Positions 1-11,153 of a stretch of 64,000 bases of DNA are shown here, one piece after another. The position numbers and the translations under genes are program-made. Numbering within the stretch: position 1 is the first letter of the stretch; every line of letters begins with the position of its first letter. Below the pieces are notes generated by a model, which was given only the letters and a program-made list of their open reading frames with translations, ran no database searches and was not told the origin of the DNA. This DNA is from Delftia tsuruhatensis NBRC 16741. GTDB taxonomy: Bacteria > Pseudomonadota > Gammaproteobacteria > Burkholderiales > Burkholderiaceae_C. Where the stretch lies: positions 186,001 through 250,000 of the forward strand of contig NZ_BCTO01000013.1 in the NCBI RefSeq assembly GCF_001571325.1. The letters run 5' to 3'.

Positions 1-1161
1 GATGGCGGCCACGCGCTGCGCGTCCGGCGCACCGCTGCCGGGAATGTGGAATTCCACGGCCAGCATCGAGCCCAGGCCGCGCACTTCGGCGATGCCGGCA
101 TCCTGCGTCTGCAATGCCTGCAGGCGCGAGCGCAGCTGGCTGCCCAGTGCCAGGGCCCGCTCGCACAGGCGCTCTTCATCGATCACATCGAGCACGGCAT
201 GGGCCGCGGCCACGGCCAGCGGGTTGGCGGCGTAGGTGCCGCCCAGGCCGCCGGGATGGGGTGCGTCCATGATGGCCGCGCGGCCGACCACGCCCGAGAT
301 CGGCAGGCCGCCGCCCAGGCTCTTGGCCATGGTGATCAGGTCGGGCCGCACGCTGTAGTGCTCCATGGCAAACAGCTTGCCCGTGCGTGCAAAGCCGGTC
401 TGTACCTCGTCGGCGATCAGCAGCATGCCGTGCTGGTTGCACAGCTGGCGCAGGCCCGTGAACAGCGCGGCAGGCAAGGGGTTGAAGCCGCCTTCGCCCT
501 GTACGGGCTCCACGATGATGGCTGCCACGCGCTGCGGGTCCACCGAGGTCTTGAGCAGCATGGCAATGGCGTCCAGCGACTGCTGCACGCTGATGCCCTG
601 CACATCGCTGGGGAAGGGCGCGTGGAAGACTTCGCCCGGCATGGGGCCGAAGCCCTGCTTGTAGGGCGCCACCTTGCCCGTCAGCGCCATGCCCAGCTGG
701 GTGCGGCCGTGGAAGGCGCCCTGGAAGGCGATCACGGCCGAGCGGCCCGTGGCATGGCGGGCGATCTTGACGGCGTTTTCCACCGCCTCGGCGCCCGTGG
801 TGAAGAAGGCGGTCTTGGCCGGGCCGTCGATGGGCGCCAGTGCATTGATGCGCTCGGCCAGCGCAATCGCGCTTTCATAGGGAACGATCTGGAAGGCCGT
901 GTGCGTGAAGCACTCCAGCTGGCGCTGCACGGCCTGCACCACGCGCGGATGGCGGTGGCCCGTGTTGAGCACGGCAATGCCGGCCGCGAAGTCGATGTAC
1001 TGGCGGCCCTCGGCATCGGTCAGCAAGGCGTTGTCGGCCTGCACGGCGTGGAAGCCGCACATCACGCCCACGCCGCGCGGCATGGCGGCGGTGCGCCGGC
1101 TCTGGAGTTGCTGGTTGACGGACGAGGCTCTGGTGGTGTCGTTGGTGGCGGCGCTGGACAT
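1..1161 (-). CDS. gabT: 4-aminobutyrate aminotransferase-like class III PLP enzyme, 3' end cut by window
   Basis: Class III (omega) aminotransferase, the type that moves the amino group of 4-aminobutyrate or a related omega-amino acid to 2-oxoglutarate in the cytoplasm. 387 codons are visible from an ATG at 1161; the C-terminus lies beyond base 1. The cofactor signature is clear: an IADEVQTGFARTG stretch with the PLP-nitrogen Asp at about residue 251, and the Schiff-base Lys at residue 280 in AKSLGGG. A GHRHP motif near the N-terminus also fits the family. It is transcribed divergently from a MocR/GabR regulator at 1318, the usual arrangement for gab genes, so regulation by that protein is likely. 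The exact substrate (GABA, 5-aminovalerate or another) cannot be settled from sequence. Confidence 0.85.
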   Translation of the reverse strand, partial: MSSAATNDTTRASSVNQQLQSRRTAAMPRGVGVMCGFHAVQADNALLTDAEGRQYIDFAAGIAVLNTGHRHPRVVQAVQRQLECFTHTAFQIVPYESAIALAERINALAPIDGPAKTAFFTTGAEAVENAVKIARHATGRSAVIAFQGAFHGRTQLGMALTGKVAPYKQGFGPMPGEVFHAPFPSDVQGISVQQSLDAIAMLLKTSVDPQRVAAIIVEPVQGEGGFNPLPAALFTGLRQLCNQHGMLLIADEVQTGFARTGKLFAMEHYSVRPDLITMAKSLGGGLPISGVVGRAAIMDAPHPGGLGGTYAANPLAVAAAHAVLDVIDEERLCERALALGSQLRSRLQALQTQDAGIAEVRGLGSMLAVEFHIPGSGAPDAQRVAAI

Positions 1162-1207
1162 GGGAAGGTCTCCGTTGAGGTGGCTGCAATGCTTACGGTT
1201 ATAGTGG

Positions 1208-1259
1208 CGATTGGTTCCATGAATGGAGCCATCTTTTGAAAAGATGATGGTGCCAATCG
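1208..1259. promoter_or_regulatory. Nested palindromic operator between gabT and the MocR gene
   Basis: Two inverted repeats are nested. The outer arms CGATTGGTTCCAT (1208-1220) and ATGGTGCCAATCG (1247-1259) pair at 11 of 13 positions. The inner arms CATCTTTT (1230-1237) and AAAAGATG (1239-1246) are a perfect 8-base match around one base. The site sits in the gap between the divergent starts (1161 and 1318), where a MocR-type dimer would be expected to act on both promoters. Binding is inference. Confidence 0.5.
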
Positions 1260-1280
1260 AGTTCGCCACCATCGCTTCCA

Positions 1281-1310
1281 CAACGCAGGCAACGCAGGCA
1301 ACGCAGGCAA
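1281..1310 (+). repeat. 9-bp tandem repeat (CAACGCAGG x3) at the ribosome-binding region
   Basis: CAACGCAGG occurs three times head to tail at 1281-1289, 1290-1298 and 1299-1307, followed by a partial fourth unit CAAGG. The partial unit carries the likely Shine-Dalgarno AAGG just before the ATG at 1318, so copy-number changes would lengthen or shorten the leader of the regulator gene. Confidence 0.8.
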
Positions 1311-1317
1311 GGCAGAC

Positions 1318-2826
1318 ATGGCAAAACCTTCCGTGTGCGCGGACCTCATCCTCCAGATGGACTGGCGCGGGCTGGGCGGGGACCGCGTCCGCCTGAACCG
1401 GGCCCTGTACCTGGCGCTGCGCCAGGCCGTGGACAGCGGGGCCCTGTTGCCGGGCAGCCGCCTGCCGGCCTCGCGCGACCTGGCCCGCGAGCTGGATGTG
1501 TCGCGCAACACCGTCAACCATGCCTATGAGCAGCTGCAGGTGGAGGGCTATGTGCGCAGCCAGGTCGGGCGCGGCACGCAGGTGGTCGACACCCTGCCTG
1601 CGGCCATGCTGCTGAGCGGCGGACGTGCACCTGCCCGCCGCGCTGCCGCCGCAGCGCCTGCGCCTGGCGGCGGCCTGTCCGTGCAGGCACAGGCCTTGCT
1701 GAAAACCGCCCAGGCTTCGGAGCAGCAATGGGGCGCCTTCATGCCTGGCGTGCCCGACGTGACGCAGTTCCCGCGCGCCGCCTACGCGCGCATCCACAAC
1801 CGCCTGCTGCGACACGCCGGGCCGCAGCTGCTCACCTATGGCACGCGCGGCGGCGTGGAGGCGCTCAAGCAGGCGCTGGCCGAGCACCTGCGCGTGGCGC
1901 GCTCGGTGAACTGCGCAGCCGATCAGGTGCTGATCACAGAAGGCGTGCACCAGGCCATCGACCTGGTGGTGCGCAGCCTTGCCGACCCTGGCGACTGCGT
2001 CTGGATGGAGGAGCCGGGCTACTGGGGCATCGCCAACGTGTTGCGCATGCAGCACGGGCTGAGCCTGCACAGCGTGCCAGTGGACGAGGAGGGCATGCAT
2101 CTGCCGGACGGCCTGCCCGTGCCGCGGCTGATCTTCGTCACTCCCTCGCACCAGTACCCGCTGGGTGCCGTCATGAGCATGGCGCGGCGCCGCGCGCTGA
2201 TCGCCTACGCGCGCCGGGTGGGTGCCTGGATCGTCGAGGACGACTACGACAGCGAATTCCGGTTCTCCGGCAGCCCCGTGCCCAGCATGCAGGGCATGGA
2301 GGAGGACGCGCCCGTCATCTACATAGGCACCTTCAGCAAGACCCTCTACCCGGGACTGCGCATGGGCTACATGGTGCTGCCCCCGACCCTGGCCGAGCCG
2401 CTGCGCCGCATCCATTCAGAGCTGTACCGAGAGGGTCACCAGCTGCCGCAGCAGGTCATCGCCGAACTGATCGTGGAAGGCCACTACGCCGCCCACATCC
2501 GCAAGATGCGCCTGCTCTACGGCAAGCGCCGCCGCATGCTGATGGCCTTGATCGAGCGCTATCTGGGCGCCGACCACCTGCCCTGGGTGGACAGCGGCGC
2601 GGGGCTGCATTTCGTGATGCAGCTGCCCGGGCAGGACGATGATGTCGTGCTCGCCGAGGACCTCCGGCAGGCCGGCATCTTCGTCAAGCCGCTGTCGCGC
2701 TACTACGCGGGTCCGCACCGGCGGCGTGGCCTGCTGCTGGGGTACGCCTGCGTTTCCGAGGAAGAGATAGGCGCAGCCTTCTTCCGCATGCTGGCAGTGC
2801 TCGGAGCCCGGCATGGCCGGCGCTGA
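1318..2826 (+). CDS. MocR/GabR-family transcriptional regulator (GntR wHTH + aminotransferase fold)
   Basis: 502-residue regulator with the MocR architecture. A GntR-type winged helix-turn-helix spans about residues 20-90 (motifs LPASRDLARELDVSRNTV and GYVRSQVGRGT). A fold-type-I aminotransferase-like domain follows from about 115 to 495. The PLP Lys is K341 in the motif GTFSKTLYPG, so this member probably binds PLP and senses an amino compound or PLP itself. It diverges from the gabT-like gene, and the shared gap carries palindromes and a short tandem repeat, so control of gabT is the natural hypothesis. The family includes GabR (GABA catabolism), PdxR (PLP synthesis) and TauR; the neighbour favours GabR-like. 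The ATG at 1318 is preceded by AAGG. Confidence 0.88.
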   Translation: MAKPSVCADLILQMDWRGLGGDRVRLNRALYLALRQAVDSGALLPGSRLPASRDLARELDVSRNTVNHAYEQLQVEGYVRSQVGRGTQVVDTLPAAMLLSGGRAPARRAAAAAPAPGGGLSVQAQALLKTAQASEQQWGAFMPGVPDVTQFPRAAYARIHNRLLRHAGPQLLTYGTRGGVEALKQALAEHLRVARSVNCAADQVLITEGVHQAIDLVVRSLADPGDCVWMEEPGYWGIANVLRMQHGLSLHSVPVDEEGMHLPDGLPVPRLIFVTPSHQYPLGAVMSMARRRALIAYARRVGAWIVEDDYDSEFRFSGSPVPSMQGMEEDAPVIYIGTFSKTLYPGLRMGYMVLPPTLAEPLRRIHSELYREGHQLPQQVIAELIVEGHYAAHIRKMRLLYGKRRRMLMALIERYLGADHLPWVDSGAGLHFVMQLPGQDDDVVLAEDLRQAGIFVKPLSRYYAGPHRRRGLLLGYACVSEEEIGAAFFRMLAVLGARHGRR

Positions 2827-2904
2827 GGCCCGGGCCGGACCATCCGGCCGGGCGCCGCCTTGGCTCCCGACGCCAACCCTTTTTTGTCTGCCTAAGGACG
2901 CACC

Positions 2905-3411
2905 ATGATCTCCATCCGCCCCGTTGAACCCCATGAATGGCCGCAGTACCGGGATATCCGCCTGCGTGCCCTGCGCGATGCACCCGACGCCTTCGGCAGC
3001 ACCTGGGAGTCGGAGGCCGCAAGGGTTGACGCGGACTGGGCTGCGCGGCTGCAGGCCGCCGTTGCCGGCGGCAGGGACAGGGTGCTCTTCGCCGTCAACG
3101 GCGGCCAGGCCTGCGGCCTGCTCTGGTGCAAGCTGTGTGCCCCCGAGCCCGGCGTGGCCGATCTCTTCCAGATGTGGGTCGATCCCGCCGTGCGTGGCCG
3201 GGGTGCGGGCCAGGCCCTGCTGGCCCAGGCCGTCGCCTGGGCCTGGCACAAGGGCATGCAGCGTGTGCGGCTGGGTGTGACCGATGCCGACTCTCCCGCC
3301 ATGCGCCTGTACCTGGCGAACGGCTTCCGGCCTGTGGGCGGGCTGCAGCCGCTGCGCGAGGGCTGCGAACTGCGCGTGCAGACGATGGCCCTGGACCGGG
3401 CCGGCGGCTGA
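2905..3411 (+). CDS. GNAT-family N-acetyltransferase
   Basis: 168-residue single-domain GCN5-related acetyltransferase, a cytoplasmic enzyme that transfers acetyl from acetyl-CoA to an amine. The acetyl-CoA pyrophosphate-binding loop is seen as V96-RGRGAG, following the usual beta-4 strand (MWVDPAV), and the C-terminal part has the typical N-G-F turn (LANGFRPVGG). The N-terminal ISIRPVEPHEWPQYRDIRL is also typical. The ATG at 2905 is preceded by an AAGGA-type ribosome site. It follows the MocR gene by 78 bases and faces the CYTH gene. The acceptor (protein N-terminus, antibiotic, small amine) cannot be read from the sequence. Confidence 0.85.
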   Translation: MISIRPVEPHEWPQYRDIRLRALRDAPDAFGSTWESEAARVDADWAARLQAAVAGGRDRVLFAVNGGQACGLLWCKLCAPEPGVADLFQMWVDPAVRGRGAGQALLAQAVAWAWHKGMQRVRLGVTDADSPAMRLYLANGFRPVGGLQPLREGCELRVQTMALDRAGG

Positions 3412-3523
3412 GCCGCTGCACAGCGCAGGAAGTTCCGGCAGTCAGTCCCTGCGGCCTCTGTCGCCCCCTGGTGGCCCCCTGTAGCCCCCCGTAGCCCCGG
3501 GGCGTCCACAAGGCCGTCCTGCA

Positions 3524-4003
3524 TCAGCCCGGCAGCACGGCCGGTGAAGGCACCTGCCGGGTCTTGGCCAGTTGCGCGTTGCTGTAGCGAAGATCAGCGG
3601 TGACCTCCGCTCCCAGCCAGGCGGGCGAGGGCGGCTGGATATCCTCGCTGGCCAGTTCGATCTCGGCCGTGACCAGCCCGGCCAGCGGGCCTTCGAATAC
3701 ATCGACCTCGAAGTCGAAGCCGTCCACCGTCACGATGTAGCGCACCTTTTCGAGTGCGCCATGCGCGCAGTGCTGGGCCAGCAGCGTCTCGGCGTCGGCC
3801 AGCGGAATCCGGTATTCGAATTCGGCGCGGCTCATGCCGCGTGCCGGCCCCTTGAGCGTGAGAAATCCGGTGTCCCCGGCGATGCGCACCCGCACCCACA
3901 TGCCGTTGTCGGCGATGTATCCCTGCGCCATGCGCACGCCGGTCAGGCCGGTCACGACGCCGGGGTCGGCCACAAGGTATTTGCGTTCGATTTCGAGAGC
4001 CAT
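3524..4003 (-). CDS. CYTH-domain protein (class IV adenylate cyclase/triphosphatase fold)
   Basis: 159-residue stand-alone CYTH protein. The family signature ExExK is at the N-terminus (EIERK, residues 4-8), followed by alternating charged beta strands such as VRVRIAGDTGFLTLKGP and EFEYRIP that line the triphosphate tunnel. Small bacterial CYTH proteins of this size are generally inorganic triphosphatases or uncharacterised nucleotide/triphosphate hydrolases; adenylate cyclase activity is uncommon. It lies downstream of rpoD on the same strand but beyond an intrinsic terminator (4078-4109), so it is probably a separate transcription unit or depends on read-through. The start ATG at 4003 gives the expected MALEIERKYLV opening. 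Confidence 0.85.
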   Translation of the reverse strand: MALEIERKYLVADPGVVTGLTGVRMAQGYIADNGMWVRVRIAGDTGFLTLKGPARGMSRAEFEYRIPLADAETLLAQHCAHGALEKVRYIVTVDGFDFEVDVFEGPLAGLVTAEIELASEDIQPPSPAWLGAEVTADLRYSNAQLAKTRQVPSPAVLPG

Positions 4004-4077
4004 GCTGATGCCCTTGCAGACAAAGGCGGCAGTCTATCGCGCCACCGTCGCCCTGCCCGGCAGATGGCCGGCCACAA

Positions 4078-4109
4078 ACAAAAAGCCCCGCAGGGGAGTG
4101 CGGGGCTTT
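4078..4109 (-). terminator. Intrinsic terminator downstream of rpoD
   Basis: A perfect 10-bp stem (AAAGCCCCGC / GCGGGGCTTT, 4082-4091 with 4100-4109) closes an 8-base loop. Read on the minus strand it is followed by TTTTTGTTTG. It is placed 45 bases after the rpoD stop codon. Confidence 0.85.
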
Positions 4110-4153
4110 CCAGGGGGGCGGTTGCCGGCCCGGGGGGCGGCATCCACAGCGCC

Positions 4154-6589
<2,436 letters not shown>

Positions 6590-6849
6590 GAGCACCTCAC
6601 GGTCGGGAGCGAACACACACAAAGGGAAACTCAAACAAGCGCCGCCTAAGCGCGCGCGGACGGACTAGGCCCGCCAGGGAAGCGTACATATTCCAGGCAA
6701 GATGTCTGGGCGATCATTTGGTGTGCAGTCCTTGCGGGAAATTGGGCCGTGCAGTTGCTGCAATCACGTGAGTTCGTCACGGGGCCCGGTCCGGAGGTGC
6801 TGCTGTCGCTCTTGCCGATAGCCCCCAATTATATCTGCTTACCTCGATT

Positions 6850-8859
6850 TCAAGAGGAAGTGCGCATCTGGTTTTCCAGGGCCTGCTGTCGGGCAAAGAG
6901 ATCGCGATAGCGCTGGGCGGCGCTGGGGTCCCGTGCCATGTCGCGCAAGGCTTCGTCGATCTGGGCCTTGATGTGGACGATGACCATGCGATTGAGGACA
7001 TCACGCAACTCACGGCGCAGCTCGGGCAGTTCGCCCTCGGGATGCGCGTGGGGGCCGCTCATGAGCCTGTCTGCCAGCGTTTCGTGAGGCAGGCCGCGCA
7101 GTTGTTCGCGCAGCACGGCAAAGGGCCGGGCCCCGGATTCCTGGAACTGTGCCTCCATCCAGCGGAACATGGCGCCATGTTCGCCTGAGCAGTGCGCCAG
7201 TGCCTCGAAGTCCTCGTGGGTGAGTTCTTCCATGAATTCCATGTGCGCCATGAGCAGGCGTGCCGCCTGGTCGGTGCGTGTGGCTGGCGCGCCACGCGGG
7301 CCCATGGGGGGCGGGTTGAAGTCGGCCCGGCCATTCTTGTCCCAGGGTTTGCGCGGCCAGGGCTTTTTGCCGCCGCGCCCGGGCTCGCCGCTGCGCCAGC
7401 CGCCCGCGCCGCTTCCATGGCCGCCACGCTCGTGCCAGCCCGAAGGCGCGCCGTATTCGACAGGCTGGCCCCAGTCGGGCGCGGCCGGTGCATGGCCGGC
7501 CTGCTGGCCCGGATGGGAAGCACCGCCGGCCATGGAGCCCCGCGCCGGGCCGCTGCGAGCGGCTTCCTGCGACCACAGGTCGGAGAGGTCGCGCGCATCG
7601 AGCTGCACGAGTTCGGCGATCTCGCCCAGCAGCTGGCGCTTGAGCGCGCCGTCAGGCAGGGCCGTCCACAGGGGGCGGGCATTGCTGGCCATGTGGGCAC
7701 GGCCTTCGGCCTGGCCCAGGTCGCAGCCTTCGCTGGCCGCTTCGATGAGAAAGCGGCTCAACGGCAGCGCGTCGCCCACGTAGCGGGCAAAGGCTTCGTT
7801 GCCGTATTCGCGGATGAAGCTGTCCGGGTCGTGTTCGGCGGGCAGGAAGAGGAATTTGACACTGCGCGTGTCGCTGGCATAGGGCAGGGCCGCATCGAGC
7901 GCCTTGCGCGCGGCGCGCCGGCCCGCCCCGTCGCCGTCGAAGCTGAAAACGACGGCGTCAGTAAATCGAAACAGTTTGTGAATGTGATCGGGCGTGCAGG
8001 CCGTGCCCAGCGTGGCGACGGCGTTGGCAAAGCCCAGCTGGGCCAGGGCCACCACGTCCATATAGCCTTCGGTGACCAGCGCATAGCCCATGTCGCGCAG
8101 GGCGGTGCGGGCCTCGAACAGGCCGTAGAGTTCGCGCCCCTTGTGAAACACCGGGGTTTCGGGCGAATTCAGGTATTTGGGCTTCTCGTCGCCGAAGACG
8201 CGGCCGCCGAAGCCTATGCACTCGCCCTTGACGTTGCGGATGGGAAACATCAGCCGGTCGCGGAAGCGGTCGTAGCGCTTGCCGTCGTCCTCGCCGACGA
8301 TGACCAGGCCCGATTCTTCGAGCTGCGGATCGTCGTAATGCGCAAAGACGCTGGCCAGGTTGCGCCAGCCGGCGGGCGCGTAGCCCAGGCCGAAGCGCCT
8401 GGCGGTCTCGCCCGAGACGCCGCGGCGCTTGAGGTAGTCGATGGCCTGGGGGGAGGCCTTCAGGTGCTTGCGGAAAGATTCGCCGGCCTTTTCCAGCACG
8501 TCGGTGAGGGTGGCCTGTTTCTGCTTCTGGGCGGCCTGGCGCTCGCGCTCGGCCGGGCTGATGTCGTCCTGCGGCACCTGCAGGCCGACCTGGCCGGCAA
8601 GATCCTGAACCGCTTCGACGAAGCCCATGCCGGCATGGTCCATCAGAAAACCGATGGCGTTGCCGTTCTTGCCGCAGCCGAAGCAGTGATAGAACTGCTT
8701 GCTGGGGCTGACGGTGAAGGAAGGCGACTTCTCGCTGTGGAAAGGGCACAGGCCCATGAAGTTGGCGCCGCCCTTCCTGAGCTGTACGTAACGGCCCACG
8801 ATGTCGACCACGTCGACGCGCGCGAGCAACTCCTGGATGAACGATTGGGGAATGGACAC
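6850..8859 (-). CDS. dnaG: DNA primase DnaG
   Basis: Replicative primase that lays RNA primers at the fork with DnaB helicase. 669 residues from a GTG at 8859, chosen because it gives the family opening M-SIPQSFIQELL and has AAGG upstream; an ATG nine codons earlier (8886) is possible. The N-terminal CHCC zinc ribbon is C38, H41, C59, C62. The TOPRIM core follows, with the EGYMD motif near residue 265 and FDGDGAG near 306. A Gly/Arg/Pro-rich linker around residues 430-520 leads to the C-terminal helicase-binding helical domain. It precedes rpoD by 260 bases. The usual upstream partner rpsU is absent here; a histidine kinase gene ends 68 bases before the start instead. Confidence 0.96.
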   Translation of the reverse strand: MSIPQSFIQELLARVDVVDIVGRYVQLRKGGANFMGLCPFHSEKSPSFTVSPSKQFYHCFGCGKNGNAIGFLMDHAGMGFVEAVQDLAGQVGLQVPQDDISPAERERQAAQKQKQATLTDVLEKAGESFRKHLKASPQAIDYLKRRGVSGETARRFGLGYAPAGWRNLASVFAHYDDPQLEESGLVIVGEDDGKRYDRFRDRLMFPIRNVKGECIGFGGRVFGDEKPKYLNSPETPVFHKGRELYGLFEARTALRDMGYALVTEGYMDVVALAQLGFANAVATLGTACTPDHIHKLFRFTDAVVFSFDGDGAGRRAARKALDAALPYASDTRSVKFLFLPAEHDPDSFIREYGNEAFARYVGDALPLSRFLIEAASEGCDLGQAEGRAHMASNARPLWTALPDGALKRQLLGEIAELVQLDARDLSDLWSQEAARSGPARGSMAGGASHPGQQAGHAPAAPDWGQPVEYGAPSGWHERGGHGSGAGGWRSGEPGRGGKKPWPRKPWDKNGRADFNPPPMGPRGAPATRTDQAARLLMAHMEFMEELTHEDFEALAHCSGEHGAMFRWMEAQFQESGARPFAVLREQLRGLPHETLADRLMSGPHAHPEGELPELRRELRDVLNRMVIVHIKAQIDEALRDMARDPSAAQRYRDLFARQQALENQMRTSS

Positions 8860-8927
8860 CCGCGTATTGTGCCTTCGCGGGGCCATCCGGCCGTGCCCCG
8901 GGGGCACTGGCCGGCAGCGCCCGGCCC

Positions 8928-11153
8928 TCAGCCCAGGCGCTGGAAGGTCAGCGTGAAGGCCACGCCATCGCGCGTGTTGTGGGCCCTGATCGTGCCGCCC
9001 ATCTTGGCCATGTAGGTCCTGGCCACGAACAGGCCCTGTCCTCGGTGCTCGGCGCCGCTGGCGGCAGAAGGCTCCTGGGGCGCGGACACCCCCAGCTCGA
9101 AGATGCGCTCCAGCAGGTCCTCCGCAATGGTGGCGCCCTGGTTGTGCAGCGTGGCGCTGGCGGTGGACTCGGAGGCCGACAGCGACAGCGTGATGGCCGT
9201 GCCGGCCGGCCGGTAGCTGTCGGCATTGCGCAGGATGTGGGTGACCACGTCCTCCAGGGCAAATTCGTCGGCGCGCACGATCACGGCGCCGGCGGCTCCC
9301 GCGCTCCCGCTCTTGTTCCCGCCTTCGTAGACCACATCGGCAATGCCCGCATAGTGCGCGTTGGCCGCCACGTGGCTGAGGAAGGCGTCCAGGTCCAGCC
9401 GGCCCTCCGGCACGGTGGCGGCCTGCAGCGCCTCGGCCGGCGATGCCGTGCCGTAGAGCACATGCACGGCCTGCTGCATGCGCTGCACATAGCGGTGGCC
9501 GGGGTCGTCGGGGCCGTACAGCACCATCAGCGATTGCAGGGGCGACATGATCTCGTGGCCCACGGCATGCCACATGTCGCGTTCCTGCTGGGCGCGCAGC
9601 TGCTCGCGCTGCAGGTCGTCCTTCACGCGCTGCAGCAGGTCGGCCAGGCCGCCGGCCAGAATGCCCAGCTCGTCGGAACCACGCAGGTCCGACACTTCGA
9701 GATCGCCCAGGCGTGGCCCGACATGGCCGTCCTGCACGTTGTAGGAGACGGCGGCGGCGCGCCGGGTGAGGGCGGTCACGCGGCGGATCAGCCCCAGCTC
9801 GACGATCAGCCAGGCCAGCGCAATGGCGGCCAGCATGGCGCCCAGGTACCAGGACAGGCGCGTGGCCACGGCGGCCAGGCCCTGCTCCACATCGCGCGGG
9901 TGGCCGGTGAAGCTGACGGTGTAGTTGCCCGTGGGCGTGTCCAGAATGTCCTGGCCCGTGGGCACGGCCGGGGTCATGGTGGCGGCGGAGACGCCGGCCG
10001 CATGCAGCGGCAGCCAGCTGATCAGGCGCAGCAGCCAGGGCGCCGACGGCGCGGCCTGCACATCCACGCCCTTGAGGGTAATGGTGCTGGCCTCGTCGGC
10101 ACCCACCTTGCGAATCTGTACGCGCTCGCCGGGCAGCAGGCTGCGCGAGATGTCGTTGAGCGAGGCGGCCAGCTGCGCCCCCGGCGCATTGCTGTCGAAC
10201 AGCGGCGGCTCCGTGTCCCCGGGGGCCAGCATTTCCACGCGCACACGCATGCTGCCCAGGTCTTCGGGCGGCCAGACGGGGCGCACGTCCCTGCGGAACA
10301 GGGCTTCGCGGAACAGCTCGACCGGCAGGCGGATGGAGTAGTGCGTGCGGCGCAGGCAGTCGGCTGCAGGGGGGGTCTTGTCATTGCCCGCATTGCCCGC
10401 ATTGCCCTGCACGCCAGGCGGCAGGTCGCGGCAATGGCCGTTCTGCCAGAGCCAGCCACGGAAATCGCGCACGGGCCGCGCGCGGGCCTCAAGCTGGGGC
10501 GTGCCGTTGTCCACAAAGCCGGTGAGCCGGCCGTGCTCGCCGTTGCCGGCCCTGCTGCCCTGCTGCGGCATGGCCTCATAGGGGGCGATCCAGCGGTAGG
10601 TGCTGCCGCGCATGTCCAGCGTGATGCGGGCGCGGTGCGCCTGGGCGGGCTCGCGCGAGCCGCGTTCGCGCGGTGTCAGCTCGCCTGCGAAGAAGCTGCC
10701 CACCAGATAGATGAAGCCGCCTGCGTAGGGGTTGTTGCCGATGGCCGCGCACAGCGAGGCGCCATCGGGATACTGCACCGAGCAGCCGGCCATCTCCACG
10801 GCCTGCTGGGACTTTTGCGGATCGTCGAAGTCGATGGCCGCATAGGGCAGCAGCAGCGGCGCCAGCGGCGTCACGCCCTGGCCCAGGTGGCCGGCGTTGA
10901 GCAGGGCCAGCCGGCCCGAAGGATGGCGCAGCCGCGCCATGACCTCGGCCTGGCTGCGCACAAAGCCGTGCTGGTAGGCCTGCCAGGCGCGTTCCTTCTC
11001 GTCCTTGAGCACCACCACGCTCAGCGCCACCGTGGCCACGGCCAGCAGCACGAACACGCCGCGCAGCAGGATGCGCTGGCGGAAGGCGGCCAGGCCCAGG
11101 CGCGGCACTTCCAGCCGGGGCAGCTCCAGTTTGGGGTTGAGCAGGCGCTTCAT
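8928..11153 (-). CDS. Sensor histidine kinase with large periplasmic domain
   Basis: 741-residue membrane sensor kinase. A first transmembrane helix near residues 30-50 and a second near 433-458 bracket a large extracytoplasmic domain of about 380 residues that I do not recognise. A HAMP-like linker leads to the dimerisation helix with phospho-acceptor His at about residue 533 in the motif HAVGHEIMSPLQ. The ATPase domain has an N-box (LRNADSY, about 640) and a G2 box (GQGLFVART, about 707). The start ATG at 11153 overlaps the response-regulator stop by 4 bases (ATGA), so the two are coupled and surely cognate. A 9-bp tandem repeat codes for GNAGNAGND in the periplasmic part. The signal sensed is unknown; the divergent SPFH gene suggests an envelope role (inference). 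Confidence 0.85.
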   Translation of the reverse strand: MKRLLNPKLELPRLEVPRLGLAAFRQRILLRGVFVLLAVATVALSVVVLKDEKERAWQAYQHGFVRSQAEVMARLRHPSGRLALLNAGHLGQGVTPLAPLLLPYAAIDFDDPQKSQQAVEMAGCSVQYPDGASLCAAIGNNPYAGGFIYLVGSFFAGELTPRERGSREPAQAHRARITLDMRGSTYRWIAPYEAMPQQGSRAGNGEHGRLTGFVDNGTPQLEARARPVRDFRGWLWQNGHCRDLPPGVQGNAGNAGNDKTPPAADCLRRTHYSIRLPVELFREALFRRDVRPVWPPEDLGSMRVRVEMLAPGDTEPPLFDSNAPGAQLAASLNDISRSLLPGERVQIRKVGADEASTITLKGVDVQAAPSAPWLLRLISWLPLHAAGVSAATMTPAVPTGQDILDTPTGNYTVSFTGHPRDVEQGLAAVATRLSWYLGAMLAAIALAWLIVELGLIRRVTALTRRAAAVSYNVQDGHVGPRLGDLEVSDLRGSDELGILAGGLADLLQRVKDDLQREQLRAQQERDMWHAVGHEIMSPLQSLMVLYGPDDPGHRYVQRMQQAVHVLYGTASPAEALQAATVPEGRLDLDAFLSHVAANAHYAGIADVVYEGGNKSGSAGAAGAVIVRADEFALEDVVTHILRNADSYRPAGTAITLSLSASESTASATLHNQGATIAEDLLERIFELGVSAPQEPSAASGAEHRGQGLFVARTYMAKMGGTIRAHNTRDGVAFTLTFQRLG
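10382..10408. repeat. 9-bp tandem repeat x3 inside the sensor-kinase gene
   Basis: CATTGCCCG at 10382-10390 and 10391-10399, then CATTGCCCT at 10400-10408. In the kinase reading frame this encodes repeated G-N-A units in a predicted periplasmic loop, so slippage would change length without a frameshift. Confidence 0.8.

Noticed and set aside
8884-9573. Extended dnaG frame upstream of its start
   Set aside because: It lies antisense-frame within the kinase gene and is Arg/Pro-rich without homology to primase; the zinc domain begins right after 8859.
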